From the NCBI GenBank assembly GCA_040954595.2, contig CM082595.2:3286001-3350000 (forward strand): DNA of 64,000 nt, read 5' to 3'. The notes beneath the pieces were generated by a model. That model was not told the origin of the DNA and did no database searches. It was given only the letters and a program-made list of their open reading frames with translations. The stretch's first letter is position 1. Each line of letters begins with the position of its first letter. Of this stretch, positions 25,319 to 37,345 are shown piece by piece. The stretch comes from Balanoglossus misakiensis (Eukaryota > Hemichordata). Position numbers and translations under genes: made by a program.

Positions 25319-26447
25319 ACCCACCCAACGACCCTCCCATCCACAACGACCACCTGTTGAATCAGCCGCCAAACCACCAGCTCACGAATCAGTTCATACC
25401 AGTAAATAATCCAACCGCTTTCGCAGTGACTGAGTCAGGGATCACGGCAATGTGTGTGTGTATTCACCAAACTGTTTGTTTGTTTAATAGTCTTCGCAAA
25501 ACACGATGGAAGATACTAGTAGTACGGTGTTTTAAAAAGTTTGTATGCATGGGGCGTTGTTTAAAAATACTACATTCAACTCGTGCTGTCTTTTGTCACA
25601 TTCCGCATCACCTGAAACGAGAGAAAGGAGGAAGGCGGTGGCAGTGTACTGATGTGTTCTAGTTTTAAATGATAAAACAACACACCTATGAACCTATGAG
25701 TCAGATTAACGCAATTAGCCTAAGATCTCGTTTTAATTGTTCTTCAGGGTGGGGACGGTAGTACTAGTCCCTGGTAGACTGGGTGGCGTGAGCTAATTAC
25801 GCACAGAGAAAACAATAGGAACAAGACCGGAATGCTTTTATTAGACCTAAATGGTTTTATTACAGTAGAAAGTTTCAACCACCGCAGACATGAATGGACG
25901 GCATATTTTTGCATATTATGTGCATATAGCTATCAATTCATGATTGAATGGGCTACATTGACGGATCCTATTCTGAAAGAAATTTAGAACAATTGAAAGC
26001 TACGTCACTTCATCTTCAATTATTATCAATATTATCATTAACATAACTATTTGGCATACTGACGGATTCTATTAATTTCATCTCAAACTCGTACCTGCAT
26101 TGTCAGGTGATAGTATACCACTATGATTTTGGATAAAACTATAATTTTGCTGGAAAATTGCTGTGTTTTGATAATAAGTTAATATAGCGCCATCTATTGG
26201 CCTTTGCATAAAATGAGTAAGCACTGTATATAGGTTGCTGTTGGTATCGCAATTTGTAGGCCATACATCGAATTGAAACTAGTCAAAGCCAAATAAAAAT
26301 AAATGAAAATTAAAAAAGTGAGAAATAAAATAGTTAGGACAACATTCAGCTTGTGTAATAATTAACCTGTAAAATATGACAATAAAATGTCCGTTTAACA
26401 CCAGTTACTGTGTGTATGGCCATATCAATATTTTTCAAATAAAAAAT

Positions 26448-26456
26448 ATATATAGA
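26448..26456 (+). promoter_or_regulatory. Possible TATA box of lectin L1
   Basis: TATATATAG lies about 95 bp before the L1 start codon in AT-rich sequence. Position is plausible, but the region is AT-rich and there is no transcript evidence. Confidence 0.3.
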
Positions 26457-26550
26457 AGGCTGGGTTAATGAACAACTTTGAAGTCACCAGTTTGCCAATG
26501 CCCTTTATTAAATTCTGTGGAAAAAACAAACGGTGTGTGGAATCTTGAAG

Positions 26551-28540
26551 ATGGCTACGAGTAGATCTTTGGTCTTGGTGTCGTTTTTGGCGCTGCTGGT
26601 GCAAGCGCACGCCCGTAAGTGGATTTTATTTAGATTCTAAAGTTGCTCTGAGTGGGGCTGTTGGCATGACCCTCGTTGGAGTATCGTTCTGGTGTGTCTT
26701 TGTCAGACTGTCTTTCGAAGCGTTAGCACAGCCTGTATTCGAGTGTCTTCACGCTGCTTGAACATTCGGCTCATTAACCCCGTCACCACCATGGTTCAGT
26801 CCAAACCCAGTGTTTCCTTTGGTAAGGTTGGACCTCTAAAGAGGGAACTGGGGGTGAGAGGTTTAAAGAATGCGTGGTTCTCGTGTGAACACATTCCGTG
26901 TTCTTCTCTGCTATTAACATCTCAATTAAATGCTCGATTTTGTGAGGGCCTTCATTGTGGGTACATGTGTGTATAGTTATAGTACACGGCCCGGCAACTC
27001 AGTCGTAATGGATAACGTGGGAAAACACAGTGATTTAAGATGACGTAACGCCATTCTTGTACAGGCATACTTTCGTTTCAACATGGCACTGGAAACAATA
27101 GTGGAATGTTGTCCCTTTTGTGCTGCGGAATGAAAGGGGAAGGCCTGGAAACATACCACTCGATCCACAGGCAAACGTAGCTGGGCCACAGAGCTGTAAT
27201 TGTTACGATACATTGAGATATACTAGTAGTCTGCCGCCATTTTGTTTCTCGAATATAGACTCGCTGTCGTCTCTGCAGCTAGAAAGTTCCGTTTCCAGAA
27301 TTTTTGGTGGAGGGAACGTGATGGCACACTGAAAACGTTTCACGGTTGACCCGTTGAATGCCACTTTTTTATCTGTCAAAATGTGTTGCAACATTTTTCC
27401 CATTTTTACCAATTTTTCCTATTTTCACCCTTAGCCTAATTCCAGACCAGGTTGACAGAAATTTCCATTGTCTACAGGTCTTGATCAAAATGTTAAAAAA
27501 ATATGGTAAAAGTTATAAGGTGAATTTCGCATCTGTCAACAATAACAATGGGCGTTACTCTCTCTCCCCCCCCCTCTCTCCCCCCCTCTCTCTCTAACGG
27601 CGGACACAGAGAGTTGTCTACTTCGATGGGTGCCATTTGAAGGTTATTGCTACCGATATTTCACCGGAGCTATGGATTGGACGTCTGCGCAGAACGTCTG
27701 TCAATCGTACGGCGCCAATCTGGCCTCCGTTCACTCGACGTCAGAAAACGACCTGATTTATAAACTACAGGGCTGTGGTGACAACCGTTTCTGGATTGGC
27801 CTCAGCGATTCAAACTTTGTGAGTACGCAGAGAAATCATATTAAAGAGAACGTCGGTATGACATAATTGTCCCCTATAGACTTTGTAAGCCAGGAATGGT
27901 TACTTTCGAAGTAATTACTCCAGTGAACGACCAACATTTGAAAAACAGCACAACACAAGCCACCATGCAGACATGATCGTGCATGACCAATGGTCAGCTG
28001 GTGACTAAGCTGACTGACTAACTGACTCACGCAGCCATTCACTGACTGACTGACAGTGGTGAAATAGGAGAATGGCATGGTCAAGATCTTGTCCCTGAAG
28101 ACGTCTGTAATACAAGGTATCACACTATTGTCTCCCTTTCGTTTGCTGTATGCGCACCATAGGAAGGCTCATTCACGTGGATTGACGGCACCCCTGTGGA
28201 CTATACCAATTGGCATAGTGGGGAGCCCAGTGACAGTGGAATTGGAGGGGAAGATTGCGTAGAGGTGGACGGGTCAAGGGGTAAGTTTGCCCTTGGGAGT
28301 GGACATAGTGGACTGGTTTTCTTCGTTCGGTGGAGGGTGAATTCGAGAGCTGATATGCAGCGTTCTCGTCCATTTGATTCCGTTGGCAAATAACCCCCCC
28401 CCCCCCCTGTCAGTTGATGTCAGAACAATGAGCCCAACTTATTGACATAGCCGTGTATCGTTTTTGCAGCTTCTCCGGAGATGTGGAACGACAACGATTG
28501 TGGCTCTGAGAAACCGTTTGTGTGTAAAATGTTGCTGTGA
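26551..28540 (+). CDS. Lectin L1: secreted single-CTLD C-type lectin
   Basis: Exons 26551-26614, 27610-27818, 28163-28280 and 28470-28540 join in phases 1-0-1 to 153 aa. Residues 1-21 ([21 protein letters not shown]) are a signal peptide. The CTLD is of the long form with an N-terminal Cys pair (SCLLRW, YCYRYF), the FWIGLSD core motif and a Cys-rich C-terminus (DDC-type DNDC and VCKM). The sugar-site tripeptide is EPS rather than EPN, and WND is intact, so calcium binding is likely but the sugar preference is not predictable. First gene of the head-to-tail cluster and closest to L2-L4. An AATAAA follows at 28728. Confidence 0.88.
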
Positions 28541-28591
28541 AATTGGTCGTGGTGTCTTGGGACCAAATCATGACGTCATCACATCACAGTT

Positions 28592-28592
<1 letters not shown>

Positions 28593-28633
<41 letters not shown>

Positions 28634-28677
28634 GTGGTGGTGGTGGTGGTGATGATGATGATGAGGATGATGATGAT
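28593..28677. repeat. Compound (CAA)n(GGT)n(GAT)n microsatellite
   Basis: About 13 CAA units pass into GGT and then GAT units, inside the presumed L1 3' UTR. Confidence 0.95.
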
Positions 28678-28727
28678 CTTCATTTATGACCTCTACGATG
28701 TTGATGTGTCATATCTTGATTCATTGT

Positions 28728-28733
28728 AATAAA
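28728..28733 (+). terminator. Poly(A) signal of L1
   Basis: AATAAA 188 nt after the L1 stop, beyond CAA and GAT microsatellites in the 3' UTR. Confidence 0.65.
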
Positions 28734-28960
28734 ATGCCCTTACATCACAACATAGCTCGACTGTAATATTTTCGTTTTAAACTTAAGGTATTCCTACATA
28801 ATTCATATGATATTATTATACCATCTATCTTCCGTTGATATACACTATAGAGGATTGTACATAGCTGCGTTTGACTGCATGTCCATCATTCCCCTTGGTG
28901 TTTCGTCAATGACCCAAGGTCAGTCCTGGTGTCAACCACCGCCAGGAGCTCGGCTGCCGG

Positions 28961-29335
28961 TAGTCTGGTTCCCTGCCCCAATCCCACCGCTGGCTGCGCT
29001 ATGCTAAAGGGAAAGGGTCAGGCACGGCCTATTGTAAACATGGCTCTCATTGGTCAATACATACGAAAATTAAGTTGTTAAATTGATAAGTTGTTGTAAG
29101 ATACTCATTTCCCGTTCTCTCCTTCACCTCCATGAATGTTTATCATTCGATTTCCAACTTTACAACAAACGAAACAAAATAAACTGCCTGGATGAATCTT
29201 GACTGGCATACGGACATTGGAGGCATCCATCTTGTTTCACACCCAGGTTTCTGGGTGTGAAGTCGGGCCGTACCTGACCCCTTTCCCTTTAGCGTAGCGC
29301 AGCCAGCGGTGGGATTGGGGCAGGGAACCAGACTA
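28961..29335. mobile_element. Foldback or MITE-like element with inverted repeats of about 68 bp
   Basis: 28961-29029 (beginning TAGTCTGGTTCCCTGCCCCA) is the reverse complement of 29266-29335 with only a few mismatches and one indel. The spacer is about 236 bp with no coding capacity. Within it, 29237-29260 is a perfect 10-bp hairpin (TCACACCCAG, GTTT, CTGGGTGTGA). This looks like a non-autonomous DNA transposon. Confidence 0.7.
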
Positions 29336-29947
29336 GGCTGCCGGTCGAAAGCAGGCCGAGGACAAGCAAAACGTCATCGGCAAATTATCATTACGATATC
29401 GCGTTGCGAGTGATACAGTTGCGCGCCGGAGGAACGGTGGATGATAAGGGACGTGAACTGAGCATGTGCAGATGACATGAATAACGACATTTTTAACACA
29501 GCATCACACACCAACAGAGGACGCTGGTTTTCAGAAAGTCAATCTCTTCCGGCGATCGATTTTTTACGGCCATAAGGTAGGTTCGAATACTACATTTCCC
29601 AAATTTTCCATTTCACCTCTGTTTTCCGCCCATGTGATTGTCAGTCATCCGAAGTGATACTTTGCAATTTCTGTTTCTATGATCAGAAAATTATTGCTGA
29701 CATGACCGCGGTTGTTTTGTGTGATTGTGTGTTCAGATGTCATAGTCAGGGGGGTCCGTTTTTGGCGTTCATTACACGCTGTGCGCTGAATCTAACGCCT
29801 GATTTTCATGTCTGAGTATACACTTCAATAACTTAGAATTGTAATACCACTATATACTGTCAAATGCTGTCTTTACCATTATATGTTTTTTATAATTCAC
29901 ATCTAAAATATGTCTGTTTATCGACAGTGTGGAAAACTCCCGCCACC

Positions 29948-31273
29948 ATGCAGCGTCTGATTATCCTTACAGCTGTTGCCATAGCAATTTCCTTTGTTTA
30001 CTGCCGTAAGTACAGATTTGAAAGTGTGAATTTTCAAACGGGACGATGATGATGGTAAACATATACATGTAAAGCTATGAGTAATGTAAAATGTTCACAT
30101 TTCAAAATTGGCAAAAAAATGATTAATTGATTACATCTATCTCGGTTCTGGTCTTACATTATATAGAGCTGTAATGTCGTATGGATTTAAATCAGTGTCT
30201 TGGGAGTAAATATACACATGGTAAAAGCGTTAAACACGTCAAGTTGAATGTTTTGATATTTTTGCTGTGTGTATCAACCACGATTGGCCGAAGTTGCCGC
30301 GTGACGTCATGCCACTGGCAATTCTGGCGAATCAGCGTATCTCTCTCTTCCGTCTTTTAGAAACCAGTTGCCCCAGTTACTGGTTTGAATTCAACGGATA
30401 CTGCTACCGTTATTTCACGGGACTCAACGGCTGGAGGGACGCTCAGGATATCTGTGTCACATACGGGGCCAATCTTGCTTCTGTGCACAGTGATGCCGAG
30501 AACGACTTCATACACAAACTGCAAGGTTCTTGCTTGGATAACATGTTTTGGATAGGATTGAATGACGAAGTTGTTGTAAGTATAGATGTGAGAACTGGTG
30601 ATTGTGATAGAGAATAATACCTGAATATGAATCACGGAACCCAGAAAAAAACTGTCTGGTAATTTAGTGAACCGATGACGTCACTTGGACATATATTAAT
30701 TTTGACACTGTAGCACATGTAGAACCCCAGAACATCATTCAATCACGTGCAAGGTGGTTACGTGTTTAAAGACGAAATCACTGACAACTGGTTCTGACAC
30801 TAATAGTTGTTACATATTTCTTGACAACAGGAAGGAGATATGCTATGGATCGATGGGACGCCTCTTGATTACACCAATTGGAATCCTGGTGAACCAGATA
30901 ATGATCTCGATCAGGACTGCGTGGCTGTTGCTGGAAGCGCTGCTGTATCACGTAAGTTGATCGATTAAGCGACAGATCAATCAATCAAACAACTTATAAC
31001 AAGAATGATGATGATGATGATGATGACGATGATGATGAATGCCGGGAAAGGGGGGAAGTTTGAGGTCAAACCTAAGAAGTCTCGTTTCTAGCGTGTGTTG
31101 CTAAGTAGCCACGCCACGTCACGCCCCCAGCGGTGCCCTATTGAAGAACCCTATTGTTATTAAAGTTGTCCACCCGTCAATTGGCTTTCTTTTGTCTTCT
31201 TTCAGCCTGGCAGTGGAACGACACGTGGTGTTTGGACACACATCATTTCGTCTGCAAGTGGAAAATGCCATAA
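29948..31273 (+). CDS. Lectin L2: secreted single-CTLD C-type lectin
   Basis: Exons 29948-30005, 30361-30575, 30831-30951 and 31206-31273 (phases 1-0-1) give 153 aa. The start has a strong Kozak context (GCCACCATG). Signal peptide MQRLIILTAVAIAISFVYC. The CTLD has [25 protein letters not shown], an EPD sugar-site tripeptide (GEPDND) and WND followed by a Cys pair ending FVCKW. EPD is a mixed motif between the mannose-type EPN and galactose-type QPD. Calcium-site residues otherwise look complete. Most similar to L1 and L3. Confidence 0.9.
31005..31038. repeat. (GAT)n microsatellite in L2 intron 3
   Basis: About 11 GAT-type units with one GAC. Confidence 0.9.
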
Positions 31274-32674
31274 AGTTTGCCAGGAAGATGTTTGCGTCTT
31301 TCAGTTGACAGATCGCCCTCCGTCACCGAGAGACCATTTCTGATCCCTGACATGATGTTTTACCCTAACTCTACTTAGAAATCACTTAGAATCACACGCT
31401 CATCACAACGTATTGTAAAAGGGAACGTGATTCGCCAAGACAATAGTGGCGTATGCAGATTAATTAAAAGACCATTTCAAATGCAAATCTTCGTACAATG
31501 TATCTTGCATTGCTATAGATCGAACAGAGGTGACGCTGTCATAATATGCCAATTATGACGTCTAGACAATCGTTGACAAATTAACATACATTGTACACTC
31601 TATTAATTGAGTATTCATATTCTTGTTCCCTTCCCGATCACACCTAGTTCAAGTCTGGGCTTGAACACGATGTCCATTGTGTACACATGGTCTATGTTGA
31701 GAATACTATCACTACACATTCAACCCTGCCTCATGGAGTCGAACAAGAAACCATGGACATGGTTGACACACAGAATAAAAATACTTAAACAAGCCTCTCG
31801 CACACTGTCAAAGGATTTGGCTATTCGCATCCAACTCAACAGTTTATAGACACGGATTATGCAAATCCTCTTGTTGAGTATCCTATCTATTGGTTGTCTC
31901 ATTCATACTTGTCATTCGGAGAGTGGATCAGTCAAATTCTCTTGTTTTCCGAAAAGGAGAACGCGAAGCTAGGGTAATTAAGAAAATGGGTGATCCAAAT
32001 GTTTTGAATTCTGACGATGTTACAATACAGTTCCAACCAGTGTGATATATTTAAATTGGAATGATATTATCATCCGAAACAGAGACAAATTTCTCTGTGT
32101 GTGTGGGCAGTACGTACAAAACAAAGTGATAAATTTTGACAAGAAAGTTGAACAGTACTAGTATCTGTGTCAGTTCATGATAACGGCGAGAAGTTGTCAT
32201 CTGTTGATGATATTATCGTCTGACCTCAATGTACGTGATAAAAGAACTCCACTTAAATTCCATATTAGGTGTGGAGAAGCAACGCGTTTGAAGGTAGGTT
32301 ATAATTCTTTGTTGTTTTAACATGCAATTTGAGTTGACGATCATAGGTTTGTCTTCTGGACAAAATTGTTAAATATAGAAGCCTGACCAGTGCCAAGTGC
32401 ATAGTCCCCTTCTGCGCCAACTGGTGGAGACACACTGTTTTGAACCCTCGCATGGTATTTCACCGCGTTATCGCCACCAACGTCGAGATTTGTTACAGAA
32501 ATCAAGTTGAAAAGTACACTTACCAGTTGAGAAAAGTGCATTAGGTTCTATACTCTTGACTTTTAAAAATATTAAAATTTCTTAGAGTCACAATGCATGA
32601 TTGTTAGTAACGTGTAAAGTTCATATCGTTTCATTTCATTTATTTTTCAGTTGATATATTCCAGCACTGCTAAG
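31274..32674. other. L2-L3 intergenic region
   Basis: No lectin exon or other domain recognised on either strand. A 5' UTR acceptor (TTATTTTTCAG) precedes the L3 start. Confidence 0.5.
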
Positions 32675-33655
32675 ATGTACGCCTTGTACACATTATGCCT
32701 TTTGATAGGAATCTCTGTCACCAACGGACGTGAGTAAAATACCCCATATAGTTTACTGCCTGTATCAATTCAAAATGGCCGCCATCTCTGTGTTAACTTT
32801 ATGTTAATGACTCCATCCCATTTCTGCCTACAGAGCTATGTCCTCTATACTGGTTTGAGATGGACGGATACTGCTACAGATATTTCACTTCAGCGAAACT
32901 CTGGAAGGAGTCACAGGACATTTGCCAAACATACGGCGCCAACCTGGTGTCTATCCACAGTGACGCCGAAAACGATTTTGTGTACAAATTACAAGGATGC
33001 GGCGACAATAAATTCTGGATTGGGCTGAATGACGAACAGTTCGTAAGTTAAATTACCGAACAGATTTAGTTCGAATATCTCGGCCAAAAAGATATCAACT
33101 GCATGTATCGGTACATCGATGACGTAAGTTGTGGTACGCACCCTAAATTACGTTATCGGAGATGAAATGTCTCGCAGGATCTCGTGGAGTTCGGAAAACG
33201 GTCTATTCACAAATATGATACAAAACAAAACAAAAACTCGTCAAAATATAGCATACTCTTCCTGTATCCCCACAATAGGAGGGCAACTTTATGTGGATTG
33301 ATGGTACAACTTACAATTACACCAACTGGCACGCTGGCGAGCCGAACGACGACACGGATGAAGACTGTGTAGAGATGGACGGTTCAAGGGCCAATGGTCA
33401 GTATATACATGAGCATAACAAACGACCATTTAACATTTCTCCATAACCATAATGTCTGTGTGGATAATTACGCCCTGTGTGAACCTAGCACGACGTCGTA
33501 CCAACCAGTACAGAGCTGACTCTTTGTTTTGTGTGACTTCACTTGCTGAGACACGTGACTTAACTTTATTTCATGATTTTCTTGCAGCTTGGCAATGGAA
33601 CGACATTCAGTGTTCAAACGCCAGAGGGTTCGTCTGCAAATGGTTAAAACCCTGA
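32675..33655 (+). CDS. Lectin L3: secreted single-CTLD C-type lectin, EPN type
   Basis: Exons 32675-32729, 32834-33042, 33279-33396 and 33588-33655 (phases 1-0-1) encode 149 aa. Signal peptide MYALYTLCLLIGISVTNG. CTLD features are CPLYWFEMDGYCYRYF, KFWIGLND, EPN (GEPND) and WND, then FVCKW near the C-terminus. EPN with WND is the classical mannose or fucose-type calcium-dependent site, so this copy is predicted to bind sugar. Intron 1 carries one copy of the GGCCGCC dispersed repeat and intron 2 one copy of the CGCGAGATCTCG family. Confidence 0.92.
32768..32812 (+). repeat. Dispersed repeat, AAATGGCCGCC family, copy 2
   Basis: ATTCAAAATGGCCGCCATCT and the following TGTGTTAACTTTATG in L3 intron 1. 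Confidence 0.65.
33163..33215 (+). repeat. Dispersed repeat, CGCGAGATCTCG family, 3' fragment
   Basis: TCTCGCAGGATCTCGTGGAG and GTTCGGAAAACGGTCTATT in L3 intron 2. Confidence 0.6.
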
Positions 33656-34443
33656 GTTAGGAAAGGGGTTTCAAACTTTGAAAATCAGGAGCGGGAAGGC
33701 CCAAGTGGACACGCCTTATGTACTTCGCTGGCATTATACCAAATAAAATAACTATAATTTGATTAATGTGAAACGTCTATGTGAACTGAAAGTAGATCAT
33801 GATTACTTGTAAAAGTTGATATTCAAAAGGTTAAATGTTTTTTAACCAGTCACCATCATCATCGTCATCACCACTACCACCATCACATACAACCACCACC
33901 ATTTAGCAAGAGCACTCTCGCGGGACTTTGAGAAACCGTTCAGGTCACGTGTCTCGGGATGGAAAACTACCAGGTGAAACCAGTAGTTACATAATATGCA
34001 GATTAACGGAATCTCTTATCTGATTAACCTGGTGAAAACTGTTATTCTAATTCTATCTTAATGAAAAAAATAATAAATCCGCTTCGGAAAGATATTCATG
34101 TGAATTATGGAAAACCATACACATGTCACTATGGATCATTGAGTAAGCCTGTCAACATTTTGGCACAAGTTCATCGAGGAAATCTTATTCCATCGGTTGA
34201 TTCTTTGAAGTCGAGCGGCTGTCTCAAAGTAAGTGGAGCTTGTTTTGAATTAGATATTCCCAGCTTTCAAATTAACGATATTGTGTATCAAAAATGGTGC
34301 AAAATTGTTCTTGTTTATCGCATTGTATTAATAATAGTTGTGCACTCTTATTTTTATACTGATCATATGTTTCACAACTTTGATCTTTGTGAACACACTG
34401 TCTTAGCAAGTTTTTTTGTTTCTTCTACACAGGTCTGGACAGG
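33656..34443. other. L3-L4 intergenic region
   Basis: Holds the L3 3' UTR. A splice acceptor (TTCTTCTACACAG, exon from about 34433) implies an untranslated first exon of L4 upstream. No other gene seen. Confidence 0.5.
33742..33747 (+). terminator. Poly(A) signal of L3
   Basis: AATAAA 87 nt after the stop codon. Confidence 0.75.
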
Positions 34444-35506
34444 ATGCTGATGTCACTACTCTTGCTCGGTGTTAGCCTCAGCTGCGCCAATGCAATATAC
34501 TCACCGAGTACGTATGTGTGTGTGTGTGTGTGTGTGTGTTCACCCTTATAGTCACTCAATTTCCAGAAGTTTTTAAACGATTTTTTCGTATTGAACAACT
34601 GAACTGAACATTAACCTGTGTCTCCCTCCCTCCCCCCCCCCTCCACCCATCTCCCCCTCTCACTTATACAGAGGCGGAGTATTGCCCGTATCTTTGGTTC
34701 CCTTGGAATAACAACTGTTACCGCTACTACAGCGGCGCCTTAGACTGGGAGAGTGCCGAAAACATGTGTCGTACAATGGGAGGCCATCTCGTGTCTATAC
34801 ATTCAAGCGAAGAAAATGAGTTTGTGTTTGGTCTGGCTGGCGGTTACAAAGATTATTGGATTGGCTTGTATGACATAAAAATGGTAAGGCTTGTCTCTCA
34901 TCGATTATGAATGTTAAACTGATTAAAATGAGAAGACGTGTTTTGTACCAAGATGGATGGATGGATGGGTGGATGGGTGGATGGATTTAAAATATTTAAT
35001 ATATGTTAACGGAAATAAACCTTTCTCATTTCAAGGAGGGCAATTTTGAGTGGATGGATGGGACACCAACCGTGTTCACCAATTGGCATGCCGGAGAGCC
35101 CAACGATGGTGGAGTTGGTTTTGGTGGACAAGACTGTGTAAATATCGCCCTGAAAATTGGCGAAGAAAAGAACCGTAAGTTTGTCCAATGCATAATTGGA
35201 AATTTCCCGGCATACTTCACGGCTTCCTCTGCAGACGCCATATTACTTCCGGGCAAATGTTGTATTGATGTTACTGTATATCGTTAGAGTTGGCATAAAA
35301 TGAAAGTAAAATGTGAAAGCTGGGTGTTTTTTTGTCGGTAATCTTTTGTTTAGTAATCACTCGACTTCAATTCGATCTTAAGTCTATGCTGTTGACCCTT
35401 GACCTTTCTTGTGACATCATTGTTTTTTTTTTCTTTTGAAGCTAATGGATGGGACGATGACGACTGCGACAAGGAGAAACCCTTCATATGCAAGTTGTTC
35501 GTCTAG
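34444..35506 (+). CDS. Lectin L4: secreted single-CTLD C-type lectin
   Basis: Exons 34444-34507, 34672-34883, 35036-35174 and 35442-35506 (phases 1-0-1) encode 159 aa. Signal peptide MLMSLLLLGVSLSCANA. The CTLD has YCPYLWFPWNNNCYRYY, YWIGLYD, EPN (GEPNDGG) and a longer loop than L1-L3. The WND motif is WDD (GWDDDDC), a conservative Asn-to-Asp change at a calcium ligand. Sugar binding of mannose type is likely but less certain than for L3. The first intron starts in a TG microsatellite. Confidence 0.9.
34514..34540. repeat. (TG)n microsatellite in L4 intron 1
   Basis: About 13 TG units, directly after the donor site. Confidence 0.9.
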
Positions 35507-36048
35507 ACCAGAAATGTCATGTCGGAGAAGAATTTCAAAGTCAACTTAATTTTTTTTTCATTATCCATTAATCAGTGATTTGTAAAGGACGTGAAATAAA
35601 AGTATTTGCCGATCGCCAAATGGTTATGTCTATTTTCAAAAGAACCCGAATCATGATATAGCTCATGAAAATTTTTCATGGGTTATAGCTCAGGTCACAT
35701 GGGCGTTTTAGCCCACAGAACACCAATCAATTTACCACACAGCTCGGGGCTTGTGTGTAAATTGTCAACGGCCGCGCTGTCACAACATCCAGGGCACCAA
35801 ACTAGCAGATACGCCCATCGCGTAACAAAGAGTTTCTTTGCTATGGCCACAATCTAACACTGAAATTCAGCGTCTGATATTTTATCAAAAGCGCCTATCG
35901 CCCGTCCAGTTTCCATGCCAACGTCACAATGATTAATATCCCAGTGGTAGATTTTGCCTCATAGCCACTGAGCCCAAAATTTTACCTGAAATAAGTGCCA
36001 CGCGACGCTATCAGCATTACTGAAGTGCGGTGAACCAGGGTTCTGAAC
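35507..36048. other. L4-L5 intergenic region
   Basis: L4 3' UTR, then sequence with no recognised gene. Confidence 0.5.
35595..35600 (+). terminator. Poly(A) signal of L4
   Basis: AATAAA 89 nt after the stop codon. Confidence 0.75.
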
Positions 36049-37345
36049 ATGATTTTCAGAATTTTATCTGCGGTGCTGGTGGTATTAAGTTTTGGTGTGA
36101 TTCTTCCACAATGTAGGTAACATAACCTTTATGCATTTCTAAGTTTCAATGCATTATCGTTTTGTTCTTATATGACGGATTATGCCTTTCCAGGAGACTG
36201 AGCTTGACCGACAGTTGATTAAGTGTAGGCACCCATAAAGTAACTTGTTGACATTTAAATGTACAGCAACGATCAAATACGTCTGTATATACCCATTAAT
36301 TAGCTCATTTAAATGGACCAATCTAAGTTTGAAAGTAAAAACCATGAAAATATTGCGTAAAAAATGGCAGCTCATCGGGGCTTTAATGTGAACGTCTGCG
36401 CAGGCGCGGCCCAACAGCGTTGTCCGGACCTGTGGATCGAATGGCAAGACAATTGTTACCGACTCTTCGATTGTAAAGTGGAGTGGACCTACGCGCAGGC
36501 CGAGTGCAACGTCATCAGTTCCCTTAGCAACCTGGTGTCCATCCACAGCGTCCAGGAGAACGACTTTGTCTTCAGTCTGCAGGGTGGGTCTAACGATGTC
36601 TGGATAGGGCTGAACGACAGAGTCGCAGTGAGTAGTCGGTAGAAGTAAAATTCACTTTCCAAAAATCTCATGATGACGTCATGGTATATTATAGCACACA
36701 TTGTCATTGTACACGTTACATCAATAGAAGGGCGTGTGTTGATCTATGGCAATTCAAGATTCAGCACATTTAATTGGAATAAATAAATTGTAAATATAAA
36801 TCTCATGGAATGGAGATACTGAATCCATGGCTTCATTTCCCCATCTCTCTACCGTGTCTGGCAAAAAGGAAAATGTTTATGAGTGGACGGACGGCACCCC
36901 TTTCGATTACAGCATATGGCAACCCGGTGAGCCCAACAACAGCTGTGGATTGTTGTGTGAAGAATCTTGTGTTGAAATGCAAGTCACCGGTGATTACGGC
37001 AAGTAGACATGCTATCTGTCTTTTTTATTGGGGGGGGGGGGGTATGTGCTTCTTTTGGAGTCTCACTGTTTGTAGTATGCCAGTTCTTCTATCTATCTGT
37101 CTGTCTGTTGTCTGCCTGCCTGTCTTTCTGTCTGTTGTCTGCCTGCCTGCCTGCCTGCCTGCCTGTCTGTCTATTGTCTGCCTGCCTGCCTGTCTGCCTG
37201 CCTATGTGTCTGTCTCTCTGTTGCCTAATTCTTTGATTTTTCCATTCTCATTGCAGCCGATAGATGGAATGACGAAGACTGTGAAGCTGTGAGACGTTAC
37301 ATGTGTAAAATGCCCGCTATCGACCCACCAGCTCAGAAAGATTAG
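36049..37345 (+). CDS. Lectin L5: secreted CTLD with extra cysteines, EPN type
   Basis: Exons 36049-36112, 36404-36627, 36869-36998 and 37257-37345 (phases 1-0-1) encode 168 aa. Signal peptide MIFRILSAVLVVLSFGVILP; the first donor (T, then GTAGGT) is chosen to keep the family phase. The CTLD has RCPDLWIEWQDNCYRLFDC, DVWIGLND, EPN and WND. Extra Cys occur in LFDC and CGLLC before the usual ESC. Intron 3 uses a GC donor (TACG, then GCAAGT). It is founder-like for the L5-L8 subgroup. An intron starts in the 3' UTR only 8 nt after the stop. Confidence 0.83.
37101..37215. repeat. (TCTG/CTGC)n-type tetranucleotide tract
   Basis: Imperfect TGTC and TGCC units in L5 intron 3. Confidence 0.9.

Larger units (their letters stand above)
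21225..26550. other. Intergenic region between divergent TSR and lectin genes
   Basis: No coding exon with a recognisable domain was seen on either strand. The stretch holds a foldback element (21653-21779), a TCCA microsatellite (25184-25318) and the presumed promoters of both flanking genes. Open frames at 22818-23243 and 24311-24817 start at non-ATG codons or match nothing I know. Confidence 0.6.
28541..29947. other. L1-L2 intergenic region
   Basis: Holds the L1 3' UTR and a 375-bp foldback element (28961-29335). A plausible 5' UTR acceptor (TTTATCGACAG) lies just before the L2 start. No other gene seen. Confidence 0.6.

Noticed and set aside
25011-25662. Pro-Ser-Ile-His and Met-Asp-Gly-Trp repeat proteins
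   Set aside because: Translation of the ATCC microsatellite; no gene structure around it.
31600-32541. Possible retroelement remnant between L2 and L3
   Set aside because: I looked for reverse transcriptase or integrase motifs in the short frames and found none.
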